DNA of 64,000 nt, from NCBI RefSeq assembly GCF_003403315.2, contig NZ_CP048407.1, positions 1,550,001 through 1,614,000 on the forward strand, in the 5' to 3' direction. The position numbers were made by a program, and so were the translations under genes. Origin of the DNA: Thermaerobacter sp. PB12/4term (lineage in GTDB: Bacteria > Bacillota > Sulfobacillia > Thermaerobacterales > Thermaerobacteraceae). Shown here in pieces: positions 45,480-55,752 of this stretch (its first letter is position 1; each line of letters starts with the position of its first letter). The notes below the pieces were generated by a model. It was not told where the DNA came from. It saw only the letters and a list, made by a program, of their open reading frames with translations, and made no database searches.

Positions 45480-46262
45480 CTACGCCTGGTGGCCCACGAT
45501 GGCCCGCAGCGGCCGGATGGCCACGCCCGCCGCCTCAAGGCGCTGGCGGACGGCCCGGGCCAGGCTGACCGAGGCGGGGTTGTCCCCGTGGATGCAGAGG
45601 CTCTGCACCGTCAGGGTCACATCCCTGCCGTCGACGGCCCGGACCTTGCCTTCCCGCACCATGCGCAGGGCGCGCCCCGCCACCTCCGCGGGGTCGTGCA
45701 GCACGGCCCCGTCCTGGCGGCGGCTGACCAGGCTGCCGTCGGGGTTGTAGCCCCGGTCGGCGAAACCTTCCAGCGCCACCGGCAGCCCCGCCGCGACGGC
45801 CGCCCGGGCCAGCTGGCTCCCCGGCGGAGCCAGGACGATGAGCCGGCGGTCGAAGGCCGCGATCCCGGCGACGACCGCCTGGGCCAGCACGGCGTCGCGG
45901 GCGGCCTGGTTGTAGAGGGCGCCGTGGGGCTTGACGTGCTGCAGTTCCACACCGAGCGCCCGGCAAAAGGCGTACAGGGCCCCGATCTGGTAGATCACGT
46001 CGGTCCGGACTTCGCCGGCCGTGGCTTGGATTTCCCGCCGCCCGAAGCCTACCCGGTCGGGGTAACCCACGTGGGCGCCGATGCCGACCCCCAGTTCCGC
46101 AGCTCGCTCCACCGTACGCTCCATCACCCTCGGGTCGCCGCCGTGGAACCCGCAGGCGATGTTGGCGGAGGAAACCAGGGGCAGGACGGCGTCGTCCATG
46201 CCGATGCTGTAGGGCCCGAAGCTCTCGCCCAGGTCGCAGTTCAGGTCGATGGCGGCGTTCAT
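45480..46262 (-). CDS. pxpA: 5-oxoprolinase subunit PxpA (LamB/YcsF family)
   Basis: 260 residues, normal length. LamB/YcsF signatures are complete: DLNCDLGESFG at the start, SSANIACGFHGGDP, GAHVGYPDRVGFGRR, VKPHGALYN and ADRGYNPDG. It is the hydrolase-type subunit that acts together with PxpB and PxpC. ATG 46262 overlaps the stop of the M14 peptidase gene by 4 bp, tying oxoproline use directly to that peptidase. Confidence 0.93.
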   Translation of the reverse strand: MNAAIDLNCDLGESFGPYSIGMDDAVLPLVSSANIACGFHGGDPRVMERTVERAAELGVGIGAHVGYPDRVGFGRREIQATAGEVRTDVIYQIGALYAFCRALGVELQHVKPHGALYNQAARDAVLAQAVVAGIAAFDRRLIVLAPPGSQLARAAVAAGLPVALEGFADRGYNPDGSLVSRRQDGAVLHDPAEVAGRALRMVREGKVRAVDGRDVTLTVQSLCIHGDNPASVSLARAVRQRLEAAGVAIRPLRAIVGHQA

Positions 46263-49200
46263 GACATCACCCGTCCCTCGGAGGATCCACCGGCTCGCGC
46301 CGTATCCGCCGGCCCTCGGCACCCTGCTGACCATGGGCGCCGCCGCCGGCGCTCCCGGTGGACCGTTTCGCCCCAGGCTGTCACGGTTTCTTCGACCGTC
46401 ACCGGTTGTCGCTTGAGCCAGGCCAGTATGGCCAGGTCCACGGCCAGGTGCGCCATGGCACAGGTTTCAAGATAGGGGCCCGTGGCGGTCTCGTCGGCTG
46501 CCTCGGTGATGAACTCCACCCCGGTGATCTCCGGATGGCGCTGCATCGCGTAGCGGCCGCCAGGATCGGGGCGCACGGGCCAGCGGTAGCACACGAAGTC
46601 CCGAACCATCTCGACCGTGAAGACCTCCGGGAGCCAGTCGGCGGCGTACTTGCGGTAGACCGCCAGCCAGCGGCGGTTCTCACGGGCGATGGCCGGCCAG
46701 TCCTCCAGGAACCGGGCGACGAACTCAGCCATTTCGTATTGCTTGGCGCCCCACCCGTCCCCATCTTCCGTGGCGAACACCGGCAGGATCCCGTAGATCA
46801 GAGCTCGCGGCAGCCAGTAGGAGGTGAACTTGCGACCTCCGCCGTGGGCGCCGAAGGGCTGAACCCACTCGTGGGACGGTACCCCGTGCTCATCCACCAC
46901 GACGTCGGGCAACCACCGCGACCACAGGTCCGGGAACACCCGGGTCTCCGGTGCTCGCGGCCTGTCGCTGAAGTACTCCGCCGCGTACTCCTGCCCCAAG
47001 GCATTGTACCTGGCACTATGCAGGCTCCAACGCGGATTTTCCTGGCTCAACCGGCGGTGGAGCGCGGCGCCGTCGGTGTTCTCCAGGGGCATCATGACGC
47101 AGTTGATCCCAGCGGTGGCATCCAGGTGCCGCTCCACCAGCGCCAGCAATGCATTGGTACTCGACACCTCGTTCGCATGGTGCCGGGCCTTGAACAGTAC
47201 GGTGGGCCGAAAGAGGGTGGCCTTTGCCGGGACCACCAGGATATCCGGGTCCCGCGCATCCGCCCCCTGCCCGGGCACCGTCGCAGGGATCCCTCCGTTC
47301 CCCGGGCCGACCGTAAACACGTGGTACAAGGGTCGCCCCTCGAAGGAATGTCCCGCCACGGACCAGCGAACGGAACGATTTCCACCCTTGGCCAACCACT
47401 GTCCCAGGGATTCGTCGTCGAAGAGGGTCCGTTGCCAGGACACAGCCGCCTCCCCGCCGGCGGGAGCTGAGTCCTGGGCCACACGTGCCCCGATGGCGCG
47501 GGCTGCCCGCTGGACGGCTTCGTCATAGTCCATTTCCGTCGCGTCCGTCGGGGCGGTGCCGCCGGCACGAGCCAGCGTCGCCCGCGCCCGCCCTGCGGCG
47601 TCGACGGTCACGCCGTAGACGTTCACGCGGGGCCGGCCCCCATCGGATGAGGCGGCTCCCAGGAGCCGGGCCCCGATACCCACGCCGGTGAGGCGAACCT
47701 TAGCCATGGTGCCCTTGCCAGGCCGGGCCCGGACGCGGGGTACCACTTTGCCCGGTGCCGTGAAGGGTGTTCCCGCCAGCTTCCTTCCCCACTCCTCGAA
47801 GAAATCCAGGGTATTGAAATAGACATCCTCGTGTAATCCCTCGGCCAAGCTCAGCGATTCCTGCCGAACACCCAAGGGCTCGTCGACCCGAGTATCCAGC
47901 TGGACGTCGACCTCCAGGGTCAGGAAGAAGGGTTGCTGATCGGCCCGCAGGTCCCCTCCCACAGCCTCCTCCAAGTGCCGGGCCACGAGAGGAAGGGCCT
48001 CAGCCTGGTAGCGATCCCAGAACAACTCGGCCCCCGTGGGCAGGAGCTCCTCAAAGACCGGCTGCCGCCCACCTCCGCTGCCGCGATCGCCCCGCTCCAC
48101 ACGACAAAGACCTGTCTCCACGTAGACGTGACCCAGGTGGGGGTTCACGTCCTGGTACGGCCGCCGGCGGGCTGCCACCCGGAACTCCCCTCGCCAGACC
48201 GCCTGGCCATCCCGATCGGCGACGGTGACGCGATACGTGGGCCCGAGTCCGCCAGCGGGCGCCATGGCCTTGAAGACAATCCGCTCCACAGGCAGGCCCG
48301 TGCGAGCCGCCAGCAATTCGTCCACGGGGTAAAGGGGCTGCAACCACCGAATGGGAAGGTCCAGATGCGGGACACCGGCATCCGACTCCCCGCCCGCCCG
48401 TACCTGGCCATCCTGGCCCATCCCGCTGCGGGCCGCGGGCTGGACGCGGGCAAACTCGATGATGACAGTGTGGGCCCCCGCATGCTGCGCCACGGCCGGC
48501 GGCACCACCTGCAGCAGCCAGAACAGCCCCTGGCGGAACGCGGGCAAGCCGCGTACGTGCACCCGGTCCGGCGCAAAGCCAAGTTGGGTCAGGCAGCGAT
48601 GTACCTCAACAGCCACTTCCTCCAGCGTGTCGTCGGGCTGGTCGAGACGGAGGTCCACCCACACCTCATCGTCCGGCCGGCAGCGCGCCCGTATCGCCGG
48701 CAAGGCACGCTCGTACCAAACCTTCCGGAACCGCTCCCCCTCAGGCACGATGGCAGCCTCGAATAGAGGGCGGGGTACCTCCCTGGCTGCGACCTCCCGC
48801 CGGTGGCGGGCGGCTTCCCGCTCAAGGGCGACCACCGGGCTGTCAAGGGCAGGCCGCCGCGATCCAGCCGGCCGCAGGACCTCACTAGCGTGAGCGGTTG
48901 CGAGCCATTGGAGGGCGCGCCCGCGGCCGGCGGCATCCCCCGTGATCCAAAGCACTGCCCCGCCCGCCCGCCGGCAAAGCCGGATGCGACCCCGGCCGCC
49001 GGGTTCCCCACCACCATCCGGCGCCGATGGGGCTGCCAGTTTGACGAGGAAAGGCCGGCGAGGGGACCCGGCAGACGTCAGGGGAAAGGACATGCCCGTA
49101 CTCTCGAGACCGAGCCGGAAGGCGAACATGATGAGCCCTGCCAGCTCTTCCGGATCCCAGGTCCCCGTGGCACCATCGGGTTCAATGTGCACCGCCACCC

Positions 49201-49957
49201 GGTCCGGCTGCAGGCCGTCGCTGCTGCCGAGAAAGCCTCGCGGCGTCCAGAGGTCATCGAGGGGCATGGCGGCCTCCTCAGGACCCAGGCCCTCCTCGCG
49301 GATGTCCCGGGAGTTGCCATCGCCCCGCGGTTGCCACGGCTCCCACTCGATACCCCGCAGCGCCACCTCGGCCAGGCGCCCCGAGGCATCAAGGCGTACA
49401 GCGGCTTGCCATGGCGCCGCCTCCCCCTCCCGGCCACGACCGCGGTCCCTGCTGCGGTCAGGAGCTAGGTCCCGGCAACGGTCCGAGCTGCCGGCACTGC
49501 CGCGCCCCGGCTCGCTGGCCGGGGCCAGAGGCCCGATCCCCACGGCAGCCAGCCAGGCAGCCAGCTTCCACAGGTCGCGGGTGCTGGCCGCGGACAGGCG
49601 CAGGCCGTACTCGGCACCGCCCAGTTGAGGGACCACCTCGACCCGCCCGTAGCCGGCGTCCGGCCCGGCCCGGCCGGACCGCGCGCTGGGGCGGCCTGCC
49701 CCGCCGGGCCCGGCCTGCAGGACGATGGGCACCGCCCCCGGGGCCGGGCGCTGGCCCGGCCGGACCACGAGGCGTTCCGGATCGCCGGCCTCGCATTCGT
49801 ACCCCAGGCGCGCGGCCAGTTCGACCATGGCCAGCCCGGTCCACACGTCGTCCTCCCCGCTCAGGAGGAACTGGGCCCTGGGCAGCCTGGCCCCCGCCCG
49901 CCCGCTCCGGCCGGGAGCCAGCAACCCGCCCGGCGCAAAGAGATCCTCCAGTTTCAA
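46259..49957 (-). CDS. Very large M14 family metallocarboxypeptidase-like protein
   Basis: 1232 residues from TTG 49957 (GGAGGG 7 bp upstream). The C-terminal part (about 880-1190) is an M14 peptidase domain: zinc motif H927-x-x-E930 in RHHANEVSS, third ligand His1024 in DEHGVPSHEW, and a general base at Glu1148 or Glu1152 in VEFITEAAD. The first 870 residues match no domain I recognise; two stretches, from residue 1 and from about 230, look like diverged copies (LEDLFAPGG.. and LDDLWTPRG..). No signal peptide, so it should act in the cytosol on imported peptides. It is coupled to pxpA. Its base composition is visibly less GC-rich than neighbouring genes. Confidence 0.83.
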   Translation of the reverse strand: MKLEDLFAPGGLLAPGRSGRAGARLPRAQFLLSGEDDVWTGLAMVELAARLGYECEAGDPERLVVRPGQRPAPGAVPIVLQAGPGGAGRPSARSGRAGPDAGYGRVEVVPQLGGAEYGLRLSAASTRDLWKLAAWLAAVGIGPLAPASEPGRGSAGSSDRCRDLAPDRSRDRGRGREGEAAPWQAAVRLDASGRLAEVALRGIEWEPWQPRGDGNSRDIREEGLGPEEAAMPLDDLWTPRGFLGSSDGLQPDRVAVHIEPDGATGTWDPEELAGLIMFAFRLGLESTGMSFPLTSAGSPRRPFLVKLAAPSAPDGGGEPGGRGRIRLCRRAGGAVLWITGDAAGRGRALQWLATAHASEVLRPAGSRRPALDSPVVALEREAARHRREVAAREVPRPLFEAAIVPEGERFRKVWYERALPAIRARCRPDDEVWVDLRLDQPDDTLEEVAVEVHRCLTQLGFAPDRVHVRGLPAFRQGLFWLLQVVPPAVAQHAGAHTVIIEFARVQPAARSGMGQDGQVRAGGESDAGVPHLDLPIRWLQPLYPVDELLAARTGLPVERIVFKAMAPAGGLGPTYRVTVADRDGQAVWRGEFRVAARRRPYQDVNPHLGHVYVETGLCRVERGDRGSGGGRQPVFEELLPTGAELFWDRYQAEALPLVARHLEEAVGGDLRADQQPFFLTLEVDVQLDTRVDEPLGVRQESLSLAEGLHEDVYFNTLDFFEEWGRKLAGTPFTAPGKVVPRVRARPGKGTMAKVRLTGVGIGARLLGAASSDGGRPRVNVYGVTVDAAGRARATLARAGGTAPTDATEMDYDEAVQRAARAIGARVAQDSAPAGGEAAVSWQRTLFDDESLGQWLAKGGNRSVRWSVAGHSFEGRPLYHVFTVGPGNGGIPATVPGQGADARDPDILVVPAKATLFRPTVLFKARHHANEVSSTNALLALVERHLDATAGINCVMMPLENTDGAALHRRLSQENPRWSLHSARYNALGQEYAAEYFSDRPRAPETRVFPDLWSRWLPDVVVDEHGVPSHEWVQPFGAHGGGRKFTSYWLPRALIYGILPVFATEDGDGWGAKQYEMAEFVARFLEDWPAIARENRRWLAVYRKYAADWLPEVFTVEMVRDFVCYRWPVRPDPGGRYAMQRHPEITGVEFITEAADETATGPYLETCAMAHLAVDLAILAWLKRQPVTVEETVTAWGETVHRERRRRRPWSAGCRGPADTARAGGSSEGRVMS

Positions 49958-50070
49958 CGCAGATCCCTCCGTCGCAGTGCCGCGGCGGCCCAACCGTCCC
50001 GATCGGCTCCAGGCGGCAGGCATCACCCCTGCCCGCCCCCCGGAAACCCGCCGCCTGCGGCGGGCGCCGG

Positions 50071-50970
50071 CTAGGCGTCCAGCTTCGGATCCAGGACGTC
50101 CCGGAGCCAATCGCCCAGCAGGTTGAAGCCGAGCACGGTGAACATGATGGCGAGCCCCGGGAAGGTGGCGAACCACCACGCCGTGGTCACGTACTCCCGG
50201 CCGGAGGCCAGCATGCCGCCCCAGGACGGCGTCGAGGGGTCGACCCCCAGCCCCAGGAAGGTCAGGCCGGCCTCCAGCAGGATGTTGTTGGCGATGTTCA
50301 GCGTGGCCAGCACGACGACGGAGTTCATCACGTTCGGCAGGATGTGGCGCCGCAGGATCATCCACGGCGGGGTGCCGATACAGCGCGCGGCCTCCACGAA
50401 CCCCATCTGCTTGACCACCATCACCTCGCCCCGCACCACCCGGGCATACTGGCCCCACTGGGCGATGGCCATCAGGACGATGACCTTCCACAACCCGGGA
50501 CCCAGCACGGCCATGACGGTGATGGCCAGCAGGATGAAGGGGAAGGACAGCTGCAAGTCGACGAACCGCATGAGCAGGTCGTCGAGACGGCCGCCGGCAT
50601 ACCCGGCCACCAGGCCGAGCAACACGCCCACCACCACGGACAGGCCCACCGAACAGATGCCCACCAGCAGGGAGATCCGGGCCCCGTAGATGATGCGGCT
50701 CAAGAGGTCCCGCCCGACGGTGTCCGTGCCCAGCAGGAAGGGCGACGGCTGATCCGCCGCCCACGCGGGCGGCAGCAGCCGGTTCCCCAGCTCGCCCACC
50801 TCGGGGTCGAAGGGTGCCAGGTAGGGTGCCCCCAGGGCCGCCACCACCGCCACGGCGACCAGAAAGGCACCCAGCACCGGCATGGGGCGGAAGAAGGAAT
50901 GGTACCAGCGCCGCTCCCGCGCCGTCGGCATCGCGGCGGGGGCCGCTGCCTGCCCTTGCGCGACGCTCAC
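50071..50970 (-). CDS. dppC: Di-/oligopeptide ABC transporter permease (DppC/OppC)
   Basis: 299 residues, six membrane segments with the OppBC-type N-terminal extension and the loop GTDTVGRDLLSRIIYGARISL that typifies DppC. The EAA-type coupling motif is in EAARCIGTPPWMILRRHILPN. GTG 50970 overlaps the dppB stop by 4 bp. With DppB it forms the channel of the peptide importer. About 110 bp separate it from the peptidase gene that follows. Confidence 0.93.
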   Translation of the reverse strand: MSVAQGQAAAPAAMPTARERRWYHSFFRPMPVLGAFLVAVAVVAALGAPYLAPFDPEVGELGNRLLPPAWAADQPSPFLLGTDTVGRDLLSRIIYGARISLLVGICSVGLSVVVGVLLGLVAGYAGGRLDDLLMRFVDLQLSFPFILLAITVMAVLGPGLWKVIVLMAIAQWGQYARVVRGEVMVVKQMGFVEAARCIGTPPWMILRRHILPNVMNSVVVLATLNIANNILLEAGLTFLGLGVDPSTPSWGGMLASGREYVTTAWWFATFPGLAIMFTVLGFNLLGDWLRDVLDPKLDA

Positions 50971-51905
50971 GAGGAGGCACCCCCTTCGACCTTCACCCGC
51001 GGGTCAAGCAGGCCATAGCTGAGGTCGACCAGCAGGTTGGTGAGCACCGTCACGGCGGCCAGCACCGTGACGACACCCTGCACGACGGGGTAGTCGCGGT
51101 AGCCCACGGCGTCCAGGGCCAGCTGCCCCAGGCCGGGCCAGGCGAACACCTTTTCCAGGATCACCGTCCCGCCCAGCAACGCCCCAAACTGGAGCCCGAC
51201 GAAGGTGACGGTGGGGATCAGGGCGTTACGCAAGCCGTGGGCGACCACCACCCGCCATTCCGGGACGCCCTTGGCCCGCGCCGTCTCGATGTAGGGCTGG
51301 CCCAGGACCTCCAGCATGCTGGAGCGCACCAGGCGAACCAGGGTGGCCGACAGGATGATGCCCAGGGTAACCGCGGGCAGCACCAGGGACCGCCAGCCGT
51401 CAAAGCCTGATGGCGGGAACCACCCCAGGCGCACGGCAAAGATCAGCATAAACATGATGGCGAGCCAGAAGTTGGGAAAGGACAACCCGAACAGGCTTAG
51501 CAGGCGGCTGAACGAGTCGACCCATTGGCCGCGCCGGAGTGCAGCGGCCACCCCCAGCGGGAACGAGATCATGATGGCGACTGCCATGGCAGAGACAGCC
51601 AGCATCACCGTGGCCGGCAACCGCTCTACGATCATCGCCCAGACCGGCTGCCCTGTCCGGAAGGATGTGCCCATGTCGCCCTGCACCGCTCCGACGACGA
51701 AATCCGTGTATTGCTGCCAGAAGGGGCGATCGATGCCGAGGGCGGCACGCATCTGGGCCAACTGGTCGGGGGTGGGTGCGGAGCCGCCCTGGAACATGGC
51801 CACAGTGGGGTCGCCCGAGAGCCGTACCGCGTAAGCGACAAACAGGGTGGTCAGGAACAGGACCACGACTGCCCCCGTCAGGCGCCGGAGCACGTAACGC
51901 CACAT
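50967..51905 (-). CDS. dppB: Di-/oligopeptide ABC transporter permease (DppB/OppB)
   Basis: 312 residues with six membrane segments. Starts MWRYVLRRLTGAVVVLFL and has the DppB motifs LGIDRPFWQQY and the coupling loop YIETARAKGVPEWRVVVAHGLRNA-type sequence (key part ETARAKGV). Ends with WPGLGQLALDAV and the family tail. ATG 51905 follows AGAGGAG at 6 bp. Lies about 100 bp after the binding-protein gene. Confidence 0.93.
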   Translation of the reverse strand: MWRYVLRRLTGAVVVLFLTTLFVAYAVRLSGDPTVAMFQGGSAPTPDQLAQMRAALGIDRPFWQQYTDFVVGAVQGDMGTSFRTGQPVWAMIVERLPATVMLAVSAMAVAIMISFPLGVAAALRRGQWVDSFSRLLSLFGLSFPNFWLAIMFMLIFAVRLGWFPPSGFDGWRSLVLPAVTLGIILSATLVRLVRSSMLEVLGQPYIETARAKGVPEWRVVVAHGLRNALIPTVTFVGLQFGALLGGTVILEKVFAWPGLGQLALDAVGYRDYPVVQGVVTVLAAVTVLTNLLVDLSYGLLDPRVKVEGGASS

Positions 51906-52004
51906 GAGGACTCCTCTCCCCTCCGGCAGGGCGGGAGGGCCCGGCCTGGCCGGCCCCTCCCGCTCCGCGCCCCTCTGCCACGTGGCTCGGCCACCGTTGG
52001 CGCA

Positions 52005-53612
52005 TCACTGGTCCGAGGCGATGGACGTTTCGAAGAACCAGTAGCGGGTATCGGGCGGCGGCACGAAGTCCTGAACCCGCCGGTTCACCGCCCACACGGT
52101 TACGTCCTGGTACAGCGGAACCGTCGGCACCAGTTCGTACAGGCGGCGGTCCAGCTGCTTGAAGATCTCCAATCGCTTGTCCTGGTCGTACGTGGAGCGC
52201 TCCGCCTCCAATAGGCGTTGCACTTCCTCGTCGTAGAAGGTGGGGTTCCAGAACTGGCCCTTTCCGTAGAGCAGGTACGCCGTATTGTCGAAGTCGAGGG
52301 TCCAGCCGCCCCAGCCTTCCTGATAGAGGTGGCCGGCCTGGGCATTGGGGATGATGTCGTTGTAGAAAGTGTTGGTCTCGTATGTCTTCAGCTCCACCTC
52401 GAGGCCCACGTTTTTCAGGTACGACTGGACCGCCTGGGCGATCTCTCCGAAGACGGTCGCGGTCCCGATATAGCTGAGGGTGAGTTTCGTACCCGGCTGC
52501 ACACCCGCTTCCTGGAGCAACTTCTTGGCGGCCTCCGGATCATACGGATACGGCTCCAGGGACGGATCGTTACCGAAAGAAAGGCTGCTTTGGAACGTGG
52601 AGATACGCTTCCCGTAGCCCTTCAGGATCGTGTCGATGATGGCCTGGGCGTCAATGGCCTGGGCGATGGCCCTTCGCACCCGTACGTCGTCGACCGGCGC
52701 CTTGGAGACGTCAAAGCGCAATCCGTACACGGTGGGACTGTCGGCGGTGACGATTTCCAGGAAGGCCGAGTTCTTCACATTGTCCACCTGGCTGGGGCTG
52801 ATGACGGCAATGTCCACCCGGCCCGTGGTCAACTCGGCGATCCGCGTGGCTTCCTCGGGGATGAACCGGTAGGTGATCTTCTCGATCTTCGGCTGGCCGC
52901 GCCAGTAGTCAGCGAAACGCTCGAGGATGATGTGGTCGTCCTGCTTGTATTCGACCACCTTGTACGGGCCGGTACCCACCGGGTGCTTGTCGAAGTACTC
53001 GTCGCCGTGTTCCTTGAGGTACCGGGGCGGAACAATGACGGCACCGTACCCGGCCAGCTTGGTCAGGATGACCGGGTCCTTGGTTTTCATATGGAAGTTG
53101 ACCGTGTAGTCGTCGACCTTCTCGACCCGGTCGATGCTGGCGTAGTTACCCTGCTGCGGCCCCTTGGCACCTTCCTCCCCAAGGAGGCGCTCGAAGGTAA
53201 ACACCACGGCGTCCGCGTTGAAGGGCTCTCCATTGTGGAAGGTAACGCCCTGCCGCAGCTTAAACTGCAACGTATCCTCGTCGATCCACTTCCACTCGGT
53301 CGCCAGGCCGGGCTGCAGCTTCAGATCGGGCCCCCGGAACACGAGCCCTTCAAAGACGTTGTTCGTCACGGAAGCCCAGGCAACGAAGAACGTATCGATG
53401 GGGTCCCAATTGCCCGGGTCCTGGGCTTGTGCCACGACCAGGTGGTTACCGCGTTCGCTGGCCGGGTTCGGCCCTTGTGCGCCCGGTGTCTCGCTGCCGG
53501 CGGTCCCGCCGCCGCTTCCCGACCCGCACGCCGAGAGCAGAAGGGCGGCAACCAGCATCAATCCGACGGCGATGCGGAGGACCGAACGGCGCGTCGAAGT
53601 CTGCTGCATCAC
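52005..53612 (-). CDS. dppA: Peptide-binding lipoprotein, SBP family 5 (DppA/OppA-like)
   Basis: About 535 residues. Lipobox LLLSAC, short Gly/Ser linker, then an extracellular solute-binding family 5 domain with LATEWKWIDEDTLQFKLRQG and VTFHNGEPFNADAVVFTFER-like motifs and the hinge segment VGTGPYKVVEY. Binds short peptides outside the membrane. GTG 53612 (AAGGGGG 9 bp upstream) or ATG 53609. The gene follows dppF after a 125-bp gap that contains a small CACCGCGGTG palindrome and a lone TTGACG, so an internal promoter or processing site is possible. Confidence 0.92.
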   Translation of the reverse strand: MMQQTSTRRSVLRIAVGLMLVAALLLSACGSGSGGGTAGSETPGAQGPNPASERGNHLVVAQAQDPGNWDPIDTFFVAWASVTNNVFEGLVFRGPDLKLQPGLATEWKWIDEDTLQFKLRQGVTFHNGEPFNADAVVFTFERLLGEEGAKGPQQGNYASIDRVEKVDDYTVNFHMKTKDPVILTKLAGYGAVIVPPRYLKEHGDEYFDKHPVGTGPYKVVEYKQDDHIILERFADYWRGQPKIEKITYRFIPEEATRIAELTTGRVDIAVISPSQVDNVKNSAFLEIVTADSPTVYGLRFDVSKAPVDDVRVRRAIAQAIDAQAIIDTILKGYGKRISTFQSSLSFGNDPSLEPYPYDPEAAKKLLQEAGVQPGTKLTLSYIGTATVFGEIAQAVQSYLKNVGLEVELKTYETNTFYNDIIPNAQAGHLYQEGWGGWTLDFDNTAYLLYGKGQFWNPTFYDEEVQRLLEAERSTYDQDKRLEIFKQLDRRLYELVPTVPLYQDVTVWAVNRRVQDFVPPPDTRYWFFETSIASDQ

Positions 53613-53737
53613 TGGTCCAAACCCCCTTGGGTCGAAAATGGCATCTCGGCAGTGTCGTCAACTGCACCGCGGTGACACGTCGTACCCGGCCGCCCTGCAA
53701 TGCCGGATCCTCCCGGCGGGACGTAGGACCGCCGGCG

Positions 53738-54769
53738 CTAGGCGACGGGCGGCGCCGCAGTCACCCCCCTCCCGGCGACCTCACCCTCGCCGGCCAGATG
53801 ACAGGCCACCCAGTGCCCCGGAACAACCTCCCGCCACTCGGGCACCTCGGTTCGGCAACGATCCACCGCCAGCGGGCAGCGGGTATGGAACCTGCACCCG
53901 GCCGGCGGACGAGCCGGACTAGGCACTTCACCGCGCAAGACGATCCGCTCGCGCCGCGCCGCAGCCTCGGGGTCGGGAACGGGTACCGCGGAGATGAGGG
54001 CCCGGGTGTACGGGTGAAGCGGCCGCTCGAACAGCTCGTCCGCCCGTGCCAGTTCCACCAGGCGGCCCAGGTACATCACACCGATGCGGTCGCTGATGTT
54101 CTGTACCACGGCCAGGTCGTGGGCGATGAAAATATAGGTCAGCCCGAAGCGGTCCTGCAGGTCCTGCAGAAGGTTGAGGATCTGGGCCTGCACCGAGACG
54201 TCCAAAGCAGACACGGGCTCGTCGCACACCACCAGGCGCGGCTTGAGGGCCAGCGCCCGGGCAATGACGATTCGCTGGCGCTGGCCACCCGAGAACTCGT
54301 GGGGATACCGGCGGGCGTGTTCAGGCCGCAGCCCGACAGCCTCCAGCAGCTCTTCCACCTGCCGTTCCATCTGGCGCCCCCGGGCGACCCCGTGGACCAG
54401 CAGCGGCTCGCCGACGATCTCCCGCACCGTGAGACGGGGATTGAGGGAGGAATAGGGATCCTGAAAGACCATCTGCAGGTCCCGCCGCAACCTTCGCAGC
54501 TGGGAACCACCGGCGGCTACCACGTCCTGGCCGTCGAAGCGGATGGTGCCCGACGACGGTGTCAGAAGGCGCACAATGAGCCGCGCCAGGGTGGACTTGC
54601 CGCACCCCGACTCCCCCACCAGCCCTACGGTCTCCCCTGGATAGACATCGAAGCTGACACCGTCGACGGCCTTGACCGGCGGGCGGCGGCGGCCCGTCGG
54701 GAAATACTTCTTGACGTTCCGGACCTCGAGAATCGGCCGCACCATGCCGTCGCTGACGCCACCCATCAT
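53738..54769 (-). CDS. dppF: Di-/oligopeptide ABC transporter ATPase (DppF/OppF)
   Basis: 343 residues. Complete ABC domain: Walker [10 protein letters not shown], signature SGGQRQR, Walker [13 protein letters not shown], and the C-terminal oligopeptide-HPY domain with [10 protein letters not shown] and CRFHTRCP, which may bind an iron-sulfur cluster as in other OppD/F proteins. ATG 54769 overlaps the dppD stop by 4 bp. Confidence 0.93.
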   Translation of the reverse strand: MMGGVSDGMVRPILEVRNVKKYFPTGRRRPPVKAVDGVSFDVYPGETVGLVGESGCGKSTLARLIVRLLTPSSGTIRFDGQDVVAAGGSQLRRLRRDLQMVFQDPYSSLNPRLTVREIVGEPLLVHGVARGRQMERQVEELLEAVGLRPEHARRYPHEFSGGQRQRIVIARALALKPRLVVCDEPVSALDVSVQAQILNLLQDLQDRFGLTYIFIAHDLAVVQNISDRIGVMYLGRLVELARADELFERPLHPYTRALISAVPVPDPEAAARRERIVLRGEVPSPARPPAGCRFHTRCPLAVDRCRTEVPEWREVVPGHWVACHLAGEGEVAGRGVTAAPPVA

Positions 54770-55752
54770 GCCACCCCCGAACCGGTGGTCTGCCCTGCCC
54801 ACCAGCAAGCGACACGGTGCGTTTCCGACCGCAGTTCAAGGGGCGGAGGCTCCATGCGACACCGCTCGTCCGCCAGCGGGCAGCGCGGGTGAAAGCGGCA
54901 GCCGCCCGGCAACGCGGCCGGATCGGGCACGGCGCCGGGAATCGGCTGCAGCCGCCCTTTGCCCTGGCCGAGCCGGGGCACGGAGTGCAACAACCCCATG
55001 GTGTAGGGATGGGCTGGGCGCCGGAATATCTCGGCCACGGTGCCTTCCTCGACCACCCTGCCGGCGTACATCACTACCACCCGCTGGGCCACTTCGGCCA
55101 CGACACCCAGGTCGTGGGTAATCATGAGGACGGCCATGCCGAACTCGGCCTGCAACTGGCGGATGAGTTCCAGAATCTGCGCCTGTACGGTGACGTCCAG
55201 GGCCGTGGTGGGTTCGTCCGCGATCAACAGCTGGGGACGGCACGCGAGGGCCATGGCAATCATCACCCGCTGGCGCATGCCCCCTGACAGCTGGTGAGGG
55301 TATTCGTGAACTCTGCGCTCCGGGTCGGCAATCTGGACCTTGCGCAGCAGGTCGATCGCTTCGGCCAGGGCACGGGAGCCCGTCAGGCCCCGATGGAGCC
55401 GTAAGGCCTCAACGATCTGGCGGCCCACGGTGTACACGGGGTTAAGGGACGTCATGGGCTCTTGGAACACCATGGCGATGGCGTTGCCCCGGATCCGGCG
55501 CATTTCCGCCTCGCCCAAGGACAGCAGGTCGCGTCCCTTGAAGACGATCCGGCCACCGGTGATGCGGCCCGGGGGCCGGATCAGCCGCAGGATGGACCGG
55601 GCAGTGACCGACTTGCCGCAGCCCGACTCGCCTACCAGCGCGACCGTTTCCCCGGCGCCCACGTGAAAGCTCACACCGTCGACCGCCGTGACGGCTTGCC
55701 CTCCCCTTGTGAACTGAACCTGGAGGTCACGGACTTCCAGAAGCGGCTCCAC
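54766..55752 (-). CDS. dppD: Di-/oligopeptide ABC transporter ATPase (DppD/OppD)
   Basis: 328 residues. Walker [10 protein letters not shown], signature LSGGMRQR, Walker [13 protein letters not shown] and C-terminal HPY/Cys motif CRFHPRCP. The SGGMRQR signature and [10 protein letters not shown] are typical of OppD rather than OppF. GTG 55752 lies inside the last 26 bp of the IclR gene, so regulator and transporter are translationally linked. Confidence 0.93.
   Translation of the reverse strand: MEPLLEVRDLQVQFTRGGQAVTAVDGVSFHVGAGETVALVGESGCGKSVTARSILRLIRPPGRITGGRIVFKGRDLLSLGEAEMRRIRGNAIAMVFQEPMTSLNPVYTVGRQIVEALRLHRGLTGSRALAEAIDLLRKVQIADPERRVHEYPHQLSGGMRQRVMIAMALACRPQLLIADEPTTALDVTVQAQILELIRQLQAEFGMAVLMITHDLGVVAEVAQRVVVMYAGRVVEEGTVAEIFRRPAHPYTMGLLHSVPRLGQGKGRLQPIPGAVPDPAALPGGCRFHPRCPLADERCRMEPPPLELRSETHRVACWWAGQTTGSGVA

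Noticed and set aside
46259-50980. A single 1573-residue protein including sequence upstream of the M14 gene
   Set aside because: The part beyond 49957 lies in another frame across dppC and is low-complexity; TTG 49957 has a good Shine-Dalgarno.
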